In this document: positions 47,737 through 61,061 of the stretch, in pieces | Layout of the letters: each line of letters opens with the position of its first letter | Position numbering within the stretch: position 1 is the first letter of the stretch | From: Arthrobotrys musiformis | Lineage: Eukaryota; Ascomycota; Orbiliomycetes; Orbiliales; Orbiliaceae | Direction: 5' to 3' | Length of the DNA: 64,000 nucleotides | Assembly: GCA_036971715.1 (NCBI GenBank) | Contig: JAVHJL010000007.1 | Span: forward strand, 3,224,001-3,288,000 | Notes under the pieces: generated by a model | Seen by the model: the letters and a program-made list of their open reading frames with translations, nothing else | What the model was told of the DNA's origin: nothing | Databases searched by the model: none | Position numbers and translations under genes: made by a program

Positions 47737-49161
47737 CTTTGATCAATATAAATGTTGATACCAGGCGTTTACAATTGAGTGGCCGTGGTGGTGCGTGATC
47801 TCGCTGTCAGCAGAGTCGGTTCCGGTTCTTAGATTGCTGAATTTGAGATTGATTCAGCCACTGATTAGTTGTATTTATATATCTCGATAGACGCGCAGAG
47901 GGAGCAAGTGCATGCAAAGAGGAATCTGATCCAAGATCTCTTAAGCTGGGCCAAAGTGGGAGAAGGCCAAAGATATATATGCCTTCCCCGCAAGCATGAT
48001 GGCAGCGGTGGTACCGATGAGGGTAGCCGGCATTCTTGAATAAACTCGGTTCTTCAACAACCTTCCTGAGAAATTACCGCGGTTAACCAGAGCACGACCT
48101 AGGAAGAGTAGAGCGAGGAGAAAGAGGACGTCTGGGGTGACGCTAGCCTCACCTGCTCTGGCCTGGACATTCCATACGATATAAGAGCTAGATCCCGCCT
48201 TTCTCTCTTTAACTAGTGCCGCTGTTGGCTTGCTTTCGGCGACGCCGATGCAGTGATGGTGGTTATTTTCCTTTCGGGGTGGGTTTCAAATTTCGTATTT
48301 CACGTTCCCAATTGCAAACTTGGACTTGCTTGCTCGCTGGAGGGACAGCCAACCGTTGGTGTCGGCTAACTCTCGTGCATCTCGCCGCATTCAATTTTCA
48401 ACCGAAAGGAGCTCGAGCCCTCCCATTAGCTCAAAGTCAACAGCATTCATGCTACAAACACACGCACGAGCTTGCAACATAGACTCGGCACTACGAGGAA
48501 TCAATTCGAAACATATGAGGACGTTCGTTGTATATGTGATTATTTGGCTTACCAGAAGACGAGGACCCCTCGATCCTGTCGCGCTGTCGGGACCGCCGAA
48601 ACCAGATTCCTAATCGCCATGTGCATGGGCCAAGACTGTCCAATCACCACCTCAGGGTTCTATTTGCCATCCCTGGCGACGAGACAATCCTGGCCTGCAC
48701 CTCCTTATGTTTGGCCTCAAGCTCGATCACATTGGCCGGGCGTCTTTGACGTTTTTGTTTGAGTGACGTTCATGTTCATGAATTCAGCTTCGGCATGCGC
48801 AACGTACTACATTCGTGGAATGTCCCACCACATAATTGTATAAATTGACATTGTGACGGGGACGATGGTTTCGATCTCTCTTTCGAGAGGCTAGCCAACT
48901 GGAGGATATCGGCCAAATTATATTTATTATGCACTTTGCCAGACTGGCCTGAGATTATATCCCTTCCGTGACTAAGTCAGGCTCGCTCACCCCGAAAACC
49001 TATATACTTACTTATTATATACAGAAATCTTTTACAAAATCTAAAACAACGACAGGTAGGAATTAATTGACTCAACGGTCGTATATGCCGATTCTCCAAA
49101 AACACCCCTTAAAAACAACCAAAACATTGCTATCCTCTAGCTCTCGATCCCGATATCCAGT
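47737..49161. other. Spacer, no gene seen
   Basis: About 1.4 kb covering the SDR promoter side and the 3' flank of the next minus-strand gene. Several overlapping short frames near 48200-48770 lack domains and were not called. Confidence 0.55.
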
Positions 49162-50231
49162 CTAATACCCGCCAGTATACCCGGGCGGCTTCACCGACTG
49201 AGCTGACAATTCCAGTGCGTCAGCGCTTTGCAACGGCTGGCGGTCGTATCCACCGCTCAACTCGCTACTGTATGACCTACCATGCAACTCCGGTGGATGC
49301 AAGTGCCCCCCGCCGGTGCTGGCGCCGTATGACTGTTGATGGTAGTCCGACGTAAAATGCGGAGGCGGGATGATTGGTTCGTCAAAGCGTTTCCTCTTCG
49401 CCCTTTCGATCCACCATAACGCTGCGAAGACGATTGCTAGTACAGTAGGGAGTGCAATACCGATTCCCATACCTACTGCTGTCCCTGTCGGGATTGCTGT
49501 AGTGGTGACTTGCGGCTCCGCTGTAGCAGATGGTTCGGACGACGTCGTTGTAGCTGCATCTGACGTGGTCGTGGTTTCGGCGGAGCTGGTACTACTGGTT
49601 ACGGGCAGGGACACCGTCGAGGCGACGTAGGTCACCGTACCTGGATTTAGGGAGAATTGCGTCTTGTTCTCGTTCTGGCAGCAAGGTATCGATCCACCCT
49701 CTGCGCAGCACCACATGCGCGTCACATCGTTGCAGGGCAAAATATTCATACCAGAGCTCGAGAAATCTGCTTTTCGGATAATTTTATGAGGGATTAGTTA
49801 TGTATTCTACCGCGGGTTGGCGTATTTCCACAGGAGGTGTTTGAAGCTGGGGTATTTACGCACAGGTACAATACGCGCTTGGGCAAGATTTATCGGTCCA
49901 AGTCCGGTCCGTGCATGACCCTCTGTAGACAAATCCGTTTTGATTGATGCAGAGCTTACTACTCAAGCAGGCGACATTGTCAACAACGCTGCAGCAGGCG
50001 CTGTGGGTATCCTCGTCCTCTTCCGCTTCCGGGCTACACGCCATGTGGTCAGAGGCTCGGGTGCCATCTTTCGGTTGCATATTAGCCTCTATCCTTGTTT
50101 TTCTATTCATTTTGTATTTCAGAAGTATATATACCTGGGAAGTAGCAGGCTCGTTGTGCGGTGATGAGATACGGGAGAACCGTGATGCTTAGAAGTAACG
50201 GTAGCCACATGTTTAATACCGCCATGCGCAT
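49162..50231 (-). CDS. Secreted-side Cys-rich, single-pass membrane protein (wall-sensor-like)
   Basis: Three exons: 50135-50231, 49864-50067, 49162-49766; 301 aa. Exon 1 encodes a signal peptide (MWLPLLLSITVLPYLITAQ). The ectodomain has about 16 Cys (CYFPDGTRASDHMAC, ACCSVVDNVACLSSKLC, GSCTDRTWTDKSCPSAYCT, LPCNDVTRMWCC, IPCC). A Thr/Ser-rich stalk follows, then one transmembrane helix (GMGIGIALPTVLAIVFAALWW) and a basic start (ERAKRKR) of a Pro/Tyr/Ser-rich cytosolic tail. This layout is common to a large fungal family of receptor-like membrane proteins without known function. The exon 2 donor was taken as T|GTGCGT because the nearby GTAAAT option breaks the frame into exon 3. An earlier Met (50231) is followed by a second at 50225. 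Confidence 0.82.
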
Positions 50232-53200
50232 GCAGGAACCCGAGTTGGTCCGCGAAATATCTTTTCGAATTTGAAAATTTCAAGGTTGTAAGATCCAATT
50301 ACGAGACGAGACAATCGGTTTTCGACAACCGGATGTCCTGCACGCTCCCTGCTTCCGTGTTTGCCGGTTGTTGTCTCGATATTTCACGCCGAATTCGAAC
50401 CAAATACGACGATCGTAGGTATTGGGGGATCCGAATACACGAACGGGATCGAGACCCTGTATCAAAAGGAGTTGGTAAGGTGTGCGGGTGATATAGTACT
50501 TCAGCCGATGGAAGAAAAGAGGGGAAGGATTGCAAAGGAGAAGAGAGAAAGAAAGAAATAAAAAAAAAAAAAAATAGAGATTTTGGAGCTTTATCAAAAG
50601 GTGACCCGTTGGGCCCAATCCCTATTAATATATGTTTTATAAATTTACCCTCCCAATTTACCTAAGTTCGAGTCCTATACGAGTATATTTACACACATCT
50701 ACGCCCAATGAGGTATCGTTAGGAAGAAATTCCAAGGGTTTCAATGTATCTGTGCGGGTCCTGAAGCGCAGCCAGGCACACATTTCTTTTAAATTTTGAG
50801 TGTCCAGAAAACTGTCAGCATCCATCCCATTTCGGTTGGCTTTTCGTGGACCCTTGTTTCGCAGCTTTTCTTTCCTCACGATAATTTCTCGAGTTAACAC
50901 GGGCTTGTTCGTTCTGTGTCGACAATTGCTACAGAACGTTCTTAGAGATCAGGAAATTTGAAGAGTGTATCTTTCTAAAAGAAGAGACCCCTTTTTCTTT
51001 CCCGTGGGTTTTCCGTTTTAAAAGCCTGGGGACCATGGCCACGGCTTAGCCAATTGAATTGTCTTTCGAAATTTCGTTATGTGAGCCTAGTATATCGGCG
51101 CACATGGCCGCGGGTGGGGCGATACATTGATCATGTTCGGCCAGCGCGAATATCATATAGAATCAGACCATCGAAAGATGCTAGTTTGGAAAATGAGCCT
51201 GAGCTGGAAATGAAAGCACTAGTCAACTAGTACTTCGCAACTGCCGATTTCCCCCCATTTAGGGCAGTTTTTCAGAGTGTGCTTGGCTTGTTTTGTTTGG
51301 CCGTTTGGTGTGCTGCCGATATCCGATCCCCTTTCGGGGTTGGGCGTGTTAAACAGGTTTGTAGGGTTTCTTGAACTTCGCTAATTGCTTAGTAGTATCG
51401 AATTGATAGTTTTAAACGTTTTCCAGCAACAAGAAAGAGGCTTAGTGGATAAAATAGTCCTGTTTACTCACTTGAACTCAAGCTCTCAGCCCCAACTAGC
51501 CAAGCGACAAAGATCTTGAAAAGCCCAAGTAATTAGTTCTATATATATGTATAGATATATATATACCCGACTCCTGGAGAGCTAGTCACAGCGATGCATC
51601 CGCGCCGCAACCAGGTAGCTTTAGGCTTGTGGTGGTGGTTTACGATGCCCTTGCGGGCTGGTGGTGTGCGAGTATCGAGGAAATATTGAGTGAATATATG
51701 ACCCTTCAGTGGATTCCCTTACTGTGCTCGTGTTACAGCTAGCCTAGCGACCTGTTATTGGGATTTGATCTCACACGTGATTCGGGCGCCGGAATATAAT
51801 GACAGACCCATGCCCGGTACGATTGATTCCATGGTATTTACTCCATACTCTTGCCTCGAGTCCTTTTATTGCCTTTTAGCAACCGCTATTCTCGACACCA
51901 ACTCTTCGTTGACATTTCATTTAGGAGCACGTGCGTAGAGATATCTCGAGACACGTCGACACTGACTCAGAGGGTTCAGGATGCGTTCCAGCCGATCCAA
52001 GACTTCCATCTTATCAACCGAAGGGATATGCGAGCAGCATGTATCTCGCAGCAGGAGGTAGTGTGTGTGGGTTTAGAGCAGATGCGGGCATGCCGATATC
52101 GATATATGGTATACTAGCCTCGAATCCAAGTTTCGGGGTTGCAACGTTGAATAATACATGACATTCTCCCTGCTTTTATAATTATAATTATTTTAAGGCA
52201 TGCCAGCAAAAAATACTAAGTCATGATAAAAACGACCCAACTCTCTCGCAGCGGCATTTGGGTTACGGAATAGCCCCCCCTCCACAGATTAAACCGGCCA
52301 TTAACTCTGGGAAACTCAATAAAAAGACCTGACCCTTTTTCATCTGTGTGCTGGTGGTCAGTCCTGAACCTTGAGATCATGACCAGGTCGATATTTGTAA
52401 ATTTACCAGCTGAGGTTAGCTAGTAGGTCTGCCTGGCGGCTAGACTTGGAGTGGGTGGGTCGACCGTTTAAGTACTTGTCTGGCTCCGTGCTACCGATTC
52501 GCGTGTACAAATGTTCAAATAGTATATGGCGGACTGGTGACCTCTGATACAATCCATCAGGACTTTCATATATTATTAGTACTCTGCCTTGATCGATTAT
52601 ATTTGTTCAACAGGGCGGCAGGCACAACACGAAAAATACAACAAGGAGTTTGTTCCAGACAGAGCTGGAGCTGTGGAGGGCGGTATATATATATACCGAT
52701 CTCGAAGGAGTATGAACAGGATCCAGATGACATGATCTGTGTGTCCAAGGGCCTTGAGGTTCTAGCACCTAACGCTGCCTAAATTGATTAACCCCCTCTA
52801 TAGATAAATGCCTGATTTCTTTGATAGGTATACCGTTTGGATTTTAGAACACCTCACGATCGACCGCCAGAGGCGCCTCATCCCTCAGCAGCGGTTTCGA
52901 ATTCGATTCCAACACGCGAAGGAAGTGCAACAAAATAATAATCGAGTTCCCGGCTGTTGGATCGATTCCATGCCGTCCTCTGTAGCTAACGTACAGGTGC
53001 CGCCCCAACTGAGATTGACCATAAAATTAAAAGAGGATGTTGGTCTCACGAGTGAGGCTGCTCTGGCGAGATGATTAAAGGGCTCACGTTCTCTCTCCCC
53101 TAAAAATAAATTTCATGATACGAGTTGCTACACGTTGGCGTTGGAGGCTGCTCCTGGTTGGAAAAACGAACGGTTCTAATGCAAGCAAAATCGCCTATTT

Positions 53201-53455
53201 GCAACATGTTAACAGTCAACAGTCGAACAAGAACATCACGGCTGCGGCGCAGTCAAAGGGGATGTTGCACAGCAAAATCTGCCAGATTGTCGTAATGCCT
53301 TTCGATAAAATGGAAGTGGAGGCTTTAAAAGGATGGACAAATTTGTTTCCTCTTTCATCTGTTATTCATTTTCTAGCTCTGTCTGTGCATACTATATGCG
53401 CGCACTGCTGCGGGGGTCTCTTCAAATTGAGCAGGACTTCACACATTATATAGCT
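50232..53455. other. 3.2 kb spacer, no supportable gene
   Basis: AT-rich, with poly(A) at about 50561-50574 and TATATA tracts near 51541-51570 and 52685. Short frames (for example near 52808-53074) show no domain. The end holds the leader of the gene at 53456. Confidence 0.55.
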
Positions 53456-55045
53456 ATGTTTATACCTTCGTTTTCCTTCCTGGTTCTCTTGTGCGTCTCG
53501 AGCGCTTTGGCAGCTGAGCTCGAGGGAACCAGCGAACTCCACAGTATTCAGTATTCAAGCCCCCCAGGACTCCTTGATGATTGCTCCAATAGTACGCATC
53601 GCTGGCGTTCACTTCAGGGGAGCTGTTTCGACGAGGGAAGTGGTTTATTGCCTTATAGCCCTCTTCCTTCGAAACGTAGCTTTCTTGATACTTATCTTGG
53701 CTTTATTGGGCTTCATCCGCGGGATATCTGTGGACCCGATGAAGTCGCATGTTGGGTAGAAACTTGTTGTAGCCCTAGGGAGATATGTGGCTCCTACGAT
53801 GAGGGTTGTACGGTTTTCTGGAGCACAATATATTCGACGACGATAACTACCTCCTGGTCCACCGTCACTTCGTGGGTTCTGCCCCAGACGAATGATGTGG
53901 ACTTCCATACCACTACCGTTAACACCACTGTTTATACGACAATTTTCAACCCCGTTACTCTGCCTGGCGAAGGGAAAAACGATGTTCTTGAGACAGATGT
54001 AGTAGTTGTCACCAAGCTCGTGTTATCCGCCTTTACGCCTCCGGCTATTACGAGGACCGAGATGGTGACGAGGACTCGACAACCCGGGGCAGAGATAACC
54101 CCTCCTCCCCTGTTGATGGTACGGGAGACCGGATATATCTTACCCCGAGCAAAAGAGATACCGAGGAGGTGGGATGGAATAAGTTATACAACATTAACAG
54201 TCTTTGTTACCACATTTTTCACAACTAGTACGATCGCCACGCTAGATAACACAGTTTTTGAAGTCACGGAGACGAATACCATTTCTTCCATTGCCACGCA
54301 GAACCAGACGCATTACGAGACCCCGACGGGGTTTACAACTACGGTTATTACACAGACGGAGACTTCAACATCTTATGCATATGGAACGGTGGAGACGCCA
54401 ACACAGGTTGCTTATGTTACTACCTTTCTACCAGCTTTAGGTGACGAAGCTAAAGATGGGGTGACAGAGACGGCATCCTCTGGGAGCGTAAGGCGGTTTT
54501 CTCGGGGCGAAATATCTGGCATTACGATTGGATTGATACTGGCGGTGCTCCTTGCGGTAGTTGCAATTGCCATTTTTAGACGCCATAGAAAGACTAGAGA
54601 TTCGCAGGACACCCGCAGCCGGCGCGATGTCTTCGATCGGGGTTCTTCCAGTTCCACTTCGGGAGGAGCCGCCGTTCTAGCCTCTCCAAAGCCGGCTCTG
54701 AGGAGGGTTTCTCAGTCGGAACTCACTGAATCAAACACTGGTATAGTTCCCGGGTCCCCGATATCCGAGCTATTCTTCTCTGGGTTGAATATGACGGATG
54801 AAAACAAGTATAGTCGAAACCATATTGGCACGGGAGGTTCGAGTTTGTCTCGGGGTAGTAGGGGGTCCGTAGTATCTTCTCCTGTCCCTGAGGAGTACAT
54901 TTTACCTGAAACACCTGCAAAAAGCGCGCAGATTCGGAGTAGCGTGGACGAGAGGAATTGGGGCAGGGGGTACGGCGGCAGAGGAGGCTATTATAATGTT
55001 GGGAACAGGAATACGACTCTATCGGATTTTGGACCTATGATCTAG
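53456..55045 (+). CDS. Thr/Ser-rich type I membrane protein with a Cys motif
   Basis: Single exon. The start was set at 53456 because MFIPSFSFLVLLCVSSALA is a clean signal peptide; an in-frame ATG further upstream (53333) would bury it. This gives 529 aa. A short Cys module (CGPDEVACWVETCCSPREIC...C) lies near residue 90. A long Thr/Val-rich region follows (TTTVNTTVYTTIF, FVTTFFTTSTIATL, FTTTVITQTETSTS), typical of heavily O-glycosylated fungal surface proteins. The transmembrane helix lies at about 355-378 (GITIGLILAVLLAVVAIAIF), followed by RRHRK and a 150-residue Ser/Arg/Gly-rich cytosolic tail ending GYGGRGGYYNVGN...DFGPMI. It may be a cell-wall or environmental sensor by architecture. 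No known family recognised. Confidence 0.8.
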   Translation: MFIPSFSFLVLLCVSSALAAELEGTSELHSIQYSSPPGLLDDCSNSTHRWRSLQGSCFDEGSGLLPYSPLPSKRSFLDTYLGFIGLHPRDICGPDEVACWVETCCSPREICGSYDEGCTVFWSTIYSTTITTSWSTVTSWVLPQTNDVDFHTTTVNTTVYTTIFNPVTLPGEGKNDVLETDVVVVTKLVLSAFTPPAITRTEMVTRTRQPGAEITPPPLLMVRETGYILPRAKEIPRRWDGISYTTLTVFVTTFFTTSTIATLDNTVFEVTETNTISSIATQNQTHYETPTGFTTTVITQTETSTSYAYGTVETPTQVAYVTTFLPALGDEAKDGVTETASSGSVRRFSRGEISGITIGLILAVLLAVVAIAIFRRHRKTRDSQDTRSRRDVFDRGSSSSTSGGAAVLASPKPALRRVSQSELTESNTGIVPGSPISELFFSGLNMTDENKYSRNHIGTGGSSLSRGSRGSVVSSPVPEEYILPETPAKSAQIRSSVDERNWGRGYGGRGGYYNVGNRNTTLSDFGPMI

Positions 55046-57519
55046 CTCGTTCTCTCGCCTTCGATACTAACGTCAAAACATTATTATTAAGTATTATTAT
55101 TTCTTTCTGAGAATACAATCAATGTCATACCCTCGAATGTGTAGTTAGTTTGGGGCAAAGTTTGTTTTTATGAGGGGTAACTAGAAAACAATGTGACCGT
55201 AGCGCCCCGCGCCCCACCTTAAACCTAGAACTCCTCATTCTTTTTAAATTTTAAACGAGCGAAAGGATTTTTCTCCAGAAGAGGGTGTCCTGATATGACA
55301 TCGACGTACACACGTGGCCTTCAGGATATCCTTATCGATAGTTAAAGGCTAAGCTTTTTCTATCCGTTTACATTTTTTTTGATATATCCCTCAAAGGTTT
55401 AAGACCAAAAACGCAGTGCAGGAACAGCTCGCTCCGCGATATATATATAATGCAGACGAAGTTAACCTTCTGGTGACAGAATTTGGGTGTCTGAAATAGG
55501 GTGAGATTGTGTAACGTGGTAAGTCGTATTTTGTTCTGATCCTGTGCAACGTCACTTGTACCGACGTGTCTTTGATTCAGAGTTTCCGTGGAACGCGAAG
55601 GTAAAGTGGAGGGTTTATTCAACATTCCTCCCACGATATGGAAAAGAAAACCACGACCCATGTTGAAGAATTCTTCGTCATATGTCGGTTATCGATAGAA
55701 CCGCGACTACTTGGCTTAGCTCGCACTTGCTTATGCAATTCCAGACCAGGGCTTAATCATAACGGAGGGATAAATCATGATTTTTACGAGTTATTGTCCA
55801 GCTCCGGCATCTTATTACCTAGGATGATGTAACCAGAATTGTCGCGTGGGGTGTGGGGTTAGTATCATGATATCACTTCACGGACAGCGCATTGATTTTG
55901 ATCGTTGCCCCTTTGTGTTAATTGGTGATTGAAGTTGGCGATATCGGAACGGAATGGGTTTGAAGACTCAAGAAGCCACTGGGAGAGAAAGAAGTAGACG
56001 AGTTCTTCGTTAGGTCAGTAGCTAGGGTGGGTCTCACCGGAACCCACCCCAAAGACACTAGCTGCAGCCGGCGGATGCATGTGTTCCCGCTCGAGAATGT
56101 CATCTGGCTCCTGTAGCCTCGAATCCGGGCGCTGTGGCTCCTGGATCAGTGTTAGGCTAAGAGGAGCAAACCGTCGATGTGCAAGACCTTAAAGTTTTTT
56201 TTTTTTTTTTTTGGTGATCAGGAAATGCCGCATCGACAAGCTCAACAAGCCGACATCGTGACTGTTGGTCAAGCGGTAAGTAGAGAAGGGACCACTAAGC
56301 GGAAGACACATTGGTGCATCTGGAACTGCCAACCATGATTAAACCTTCACCCAACCACAATCACCCGCTATGTGAATTTAATTTGTCGTCGACGGGTTGA
56401 ACGAAAGGGAAGGAAGGGCTCAACCGAGCGCGCGGTCAATTATGCCTTGTAATCACGAGATGGCGGTGCAATGAAAAACAGCCTGTTTGGCTTCGGAGAC
56501 ACGAATCATGACGGTGTCCAAGGGATTTTACGGAAGGGAGTCTCTCAGCCATTCGTCGGCATGAGTAAGCTAGCTATGCTTCGATTGGGAGTATCAGATG
56601 TATTTGAAATGATCGTTGAACCCGTCAAATCCGCGGCAACGGAGAAGTATGTCTTTTGTTGGTTCAGCTCCGGGAAAGGGAAGACTTTACCTGATACTGG
56701 TTGCATATTGCCATCATATTGCATGCCGCAGCCTCCGCTTGGTCAGGGCTGTGTTCGTTCTAGGTAGCGAGTCTCTGCCACTCCTGCCGACCATTTGCCA
56801 ACTCGAGCATGGCTAACCCCGTTTATTCTCTGAACGGGAACAGTTCTTCCTTCAAATTCTTGCAAATTCTTTTCGCCGACGAGATGGTGCTACACATCCA
56901 CGCAGTTCGGGAATTTCTGGACCCAAGTCGGATGCAGGCTACAGGCTCGGGACCTGGCCTGGATGCGAACAGCTGTTGCTCGACTTACGTGTAGACTGTG
57001 GTACGATTACCAGCGTTAGTCAGCTCGTTCGTACATATGTGGATAGAGCATCAGGGAATCGAAGCACCTGGTATTTTCCACCCCCCTCCAACAGTCCGAG
57101 CAGCGAATCAGCACCTAGCCTCACGTGCAAGCGATCAGACCAGTGCTTGGTTGGAAGCTGTGATTGGTTGGAACGGTTTTGGGCAACTGCGGTTTTGACT
57201 CTTTTCTCGAAAGCCTTGTTGGAGTTTAGAACTGTCATATCCTGCCTGAGTACTAAAACCGCCCGCCTTCCACGCCGCCAATATTAATCCAGCCGCCCAC
57301 CTTGCCCATATCATGATCCTTCGAGATTCTTTATATATTTCCTTTCCCTCAAGAGTGACGATTAGAAGCGACGCTTTAGTCCGTCAGAAACGACCTGGAA
57401 CAAACAATCAACAGATACCGAACAATATATCGTGAAATAGAGAGAGAGAAACACACAGACAGAGAGAATAGAGGGATATCGACATCATCAACAACGACAA
57501 CACAACAACACATTCAACC
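55046..57519. other. 2.5 kb spacer, no gene seen
   Basis: Contains poly(T) at about 56195-56212 and an AG-rich leader (57438-57475) before the gene at 57520. Overlapping frames near 56470-57290 have no domain and were left out. Confidence 0.55.
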
Positions 57520-58770
57520 ATGGCCTCGCAGTCTCGGTCGGCTTTGGCCCCTCATCACGCCGCCCTAAAGGCTCAGATCCTTCGACTGCTCGGCCCCTCG
57601 TCTCCGGACGATTTAAGACGCTTCCTCGAAGAAATATCCATTCAGCAGGACGTCCTTGAGAACATATCCGACCTGTGGCCCGACCTACCTCTTGCTTACG
57701 ACGCTGAACGGGAGGAGCTGGCCGACGACAGGAAAGAGGTCTATGTTCTATACGACGCTGCACTAGATGACCGAGAGAAGATTCGACGAAGATGGGAGAG
57801 ACTTTTGAGCAAGCATCGGTGGGGACGACATGAAGTCGAGGAGCTCAAGAAATGTCGGGAGTACATGGCCAGAAACGCAGTCAAAATGGTTGGCCTCTGC
57901 GTCGAGTACGCCGAGTTCTCCAGGTGAGTTTTTATTCTCGTCCCCGTCTAAGTGAAGGATCCAGATGCAAAGAGCGAGGAGGCGATGAGGTCTCAATTTC
58001 GGATGGAAGCTAACCTTTCCTCGCGGTCATTTTGTAGTCAAATCCAAGGATTAGCTTGCCTCGAAGATGACCTTCGTGTCAAGCTCGAGAAAGTCTACGT
58101 TGACGAAAACCTTTCTACAGCATCCAAGTTGAGGAGGATGCGGAATATTCTGAACATGTTCGCCGAATCCCGCCCGAAAGCCGAGCGCTACACATACCGT
58201 CGACGATCTCTTTCTCCAGATGATGACGAGGAAGAGTTTTGGGCCGTTCCAAAGCCCCAAATCGTCGAGCCGTCGAGGGATGCCGGATTTGTAGGAGTTT
58301 CCTACACGAAGCCCCATCGATCCCGTACAGACCGACACGAACACAAGCGGCACCGTCGTGGACGTGAAAAGGAAGACCACGAAGAGCGGGACTACATCCC
58401 TGATTACAGCTACGAGATCCAAGATGTCGATGAACGGCCTTCTCATAACGTCTATCCAAATGATTCCTCGCGACATGCCTTCCGAAGTTCAAGCCACGAT
58501 ACTTCCTTCCTCTGGAGATCCCGAGCACAAAAGGAGGATGAACATGCCAAACCCCAGTATTCAGGTCGCCATTTCTCCCTCTCCTATACACACCTCCCTC
58601 CACTTGAGGAACAACGGCGCTCAAGTGCAGGGACGAAACATCACAGGCCCTCTAGATATGAGGACGACGAAGATGCCCATCGCCCGAAGAGCAGTGGCCG
58701 ATACCTCGAAATCCCGAAGCCCAAACCTGCGAAGCAATACACTAGCTGGGAAGTTTACGAGATAGTCTAG
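57520..58770 (+). CDS. Charged hypothetical protein, helical N-terminus and Arg/Ser-rich tail
   Basis: Two exons: 57520-57923 and 58038-58770; 378 aa. The AG|T junction restores FSSQIQGLACLEDDLR. The first about 180 residues are predicted helical and charged (LRRFLEEISIQQDVLENISDLW, EVEELKKCREYMARNAVKMV, LRVKLEKVYVDENLSTASKLRRM), possibly a small coiled-coil domain. The rest is rich in Arg, His, Ser, Asp and Glu (HRSRTDRHEHKRHRRGREKE), suggesting disorder and perhaps nucleic-acid contact. It ends with KPKPAKQYTSWEVYEIV. No domain or function is recognised. The gene follows a purine-rich leader, which is consistent with a genuine start at this ATG. Confidence 0.75.
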
Positions 58771-60811
58771 ATTATCCCTGAATAGGCTAGTGTATCTCAT
58801 CTCATCGGGTGGCTGACTGGTTCGGCTAGAATGTCCTTTTCGCATTTCTATTTCCTTAAATCAATATATTTTTCATCGGATACAGGGTCTTTTTTAAAAA
58901 CGGGTTTTGGCATTTGCAGACGGGTTCACTGCTTTGAGGTTTTCCTTCCAGTTTGCAATCGGTTAAGCATATATTTCCGGGGACTTGTCTATTCGTATCT
59001 TGTACATCGCGATTGGCGCACTTTTCTGCTTTTCTGCTTTTTCTTACGTTTTTTTGTGGTTCGGCTTTACTGTTGGGAACGGTACTGCTTGTTTGAATTT
59101 AGGTACGGGAATACTCAGGTTACGGTGTCAATCATTGAAATGTTTCGTTCCCTTATCATTTTGTCTTTCATGATCCCCCCGGTCCCCCTCTTGTCTTTTC
59201 GGAATCTGCTCTTCATGTTCTAACCCTCCGATATTTCGCATTGCATCACTATTTTGAGAAAGAAAAGATTGAAGGCCGCCCGTCTTTGTTTTTGTGGATT
59301 CAATGTTGCTAGCCCCGTGTGTAAACTTACAAATATCTCCAAATAAAGTTAATCTAATGCCTAGTCCGGAGTATTCCTCAGCTCACTAGAGGTGAACCAC
59401 TTTGAGAAGGATTTTGTGAGAATATTAAATCGGGGTTTCCTGTTCAGAGGTCGTCATATGTGCAGATAGCGGTCGGCGCGGTGCAGAAGATCATCTGGAA
59501 TTAGGAGCAAAAGCACTCGGATTAGGCGCTGGCTGGAACTTCGAAAACGAAAAAAGGAAAAAAGAAAAGGAAACCGATCTTATCATGCACCATAAACGCT
59601 GAGGCGGTAGATGTTCCCGGATTCGAGCGCTTAAGTAACGTTTAATTAATTTACGTATCAGATCTATTGATACTAATAATAAATATCCTTGATCTAAAAA
59701 TGGCGATCGTAATTGAGGCCGTACAACATAAACCCCAACGACCTATCGTCGAAATATTCCCTCCAGAACCCGGGGCCCCCGAGGTTAACCTCCCCAACAT
59801 TTGCAAAAACCGAGTCAAGAGGACATGTAGCTACTTAGGTACTTAAGTATATATATATATCTACTACGTACATACACACATACATACCAATTGCCAAGGC
59901 CACGGAATAACCTACCTATAAATACTAGAAGGTACCTCGAGTACATACATACAGATATATAACCAATCCCGTATTTTGGCCGGAATACGCATTGAAGCGG
60001 TGTTAAACACCCTCTTTGCTTGACGCTTGCAGAGATGGTAGACATCCCAGGGCTTGAGGCCGAATTTGGAGGATTGCCTAATTCGGGCTGACGATCAACA
60101 CAAATATTGAGCAAAATCCAACAAAAGATCTCAATAATATGTGACCGGCCGAGAGACATATGCACGTCGCAACGTTGACGTCGACGTATAGGTATATATA
60201 TACTTGCTCTGCAGTCGTATATAAGGACTTAAATACCTGTATAAGACATATACCGAAGATCGAAGAGTCGATATAAGTAAGTACTTACCTATTTAGACAT
60301 GTGCTCGAAAGCTTTCGCTGCCGATCGCACCAAAAAATAATTATAAATCTCAAATTAATCAATCCGTCGTGATCGTGCTGGCTATGCATATCCCCATATG
60401 TAAGTTGTATGCTGCTTCATGGTGAATTATATATCTGCGTATTGAATTCTATCCTAACCTTCTCTAGCGCTATTTCCGAGCGCGCGTGGATGGTATAGAG
60501 GCCTTATAACGCTACCTGAAATCATGATCGATCTCGCTTTGATCCCCCATGATCTTCAGAGCTATATTCAGGTCTATATATAGAGCATATCGTCTGCCTT
60601 GGAAATAAGCCATATAAGATCCCGTCCGCTTGCAGCCACAAAACTTCCTTCTTCCTCCCTTTTCCTAACCCCCACTAATCCATCGTTAAGTCCGTTTCAC
60701 ACTCTTTCTAGCAAAAACTTTGCCTAAACCTAGAGGTCCTCCTTCGTTTCCGTCGTCCTGCGAAGAGTAGCATAATATAGTCTAACATTTCTATTTTTGT
60801 TAAGCAATACA
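58771..60811. other. 2 kb spacer rich in AAGTACTTA and ACATAC motifs
   Basis: 3' flank of the preceding gene is T-rich. Around 59830-60290 AAGTACTTA-like and GTACATACATAC motifs are dense. The last 200 bases are pyrimidine-rich leader for the gene at 60812. No coding frame called. Confidence 0.55.
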
Positions 60812-61014
60812 ATGCATCGTCGCACCGGACCTTCGAAGTCGGCCTCGTTGCTGTTGACCGCCGTGACGGTTCTCGGCTTTTTTGCCCAGACTGAAGCTGT
60901 GATCACGGCTATCGAGGGACGATACCCCCACGAGCTCGTCGCTGGTATTAATCGTCGTGACACCACGACCGCCTCTGACTCTTCGACAACTCCCCCCGTC
61001 AGCTCTAGCTCTTC

Positions 61015-61061
<47 letters not shown>

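Noticed and set aside
15682..61060. Short tandem repeats considered as a CRISPR or satellite array
   Set aside because: They are isolated mono- to hexanucleotide runs without spacers; typical simple sequence of a eukaryotic genome.
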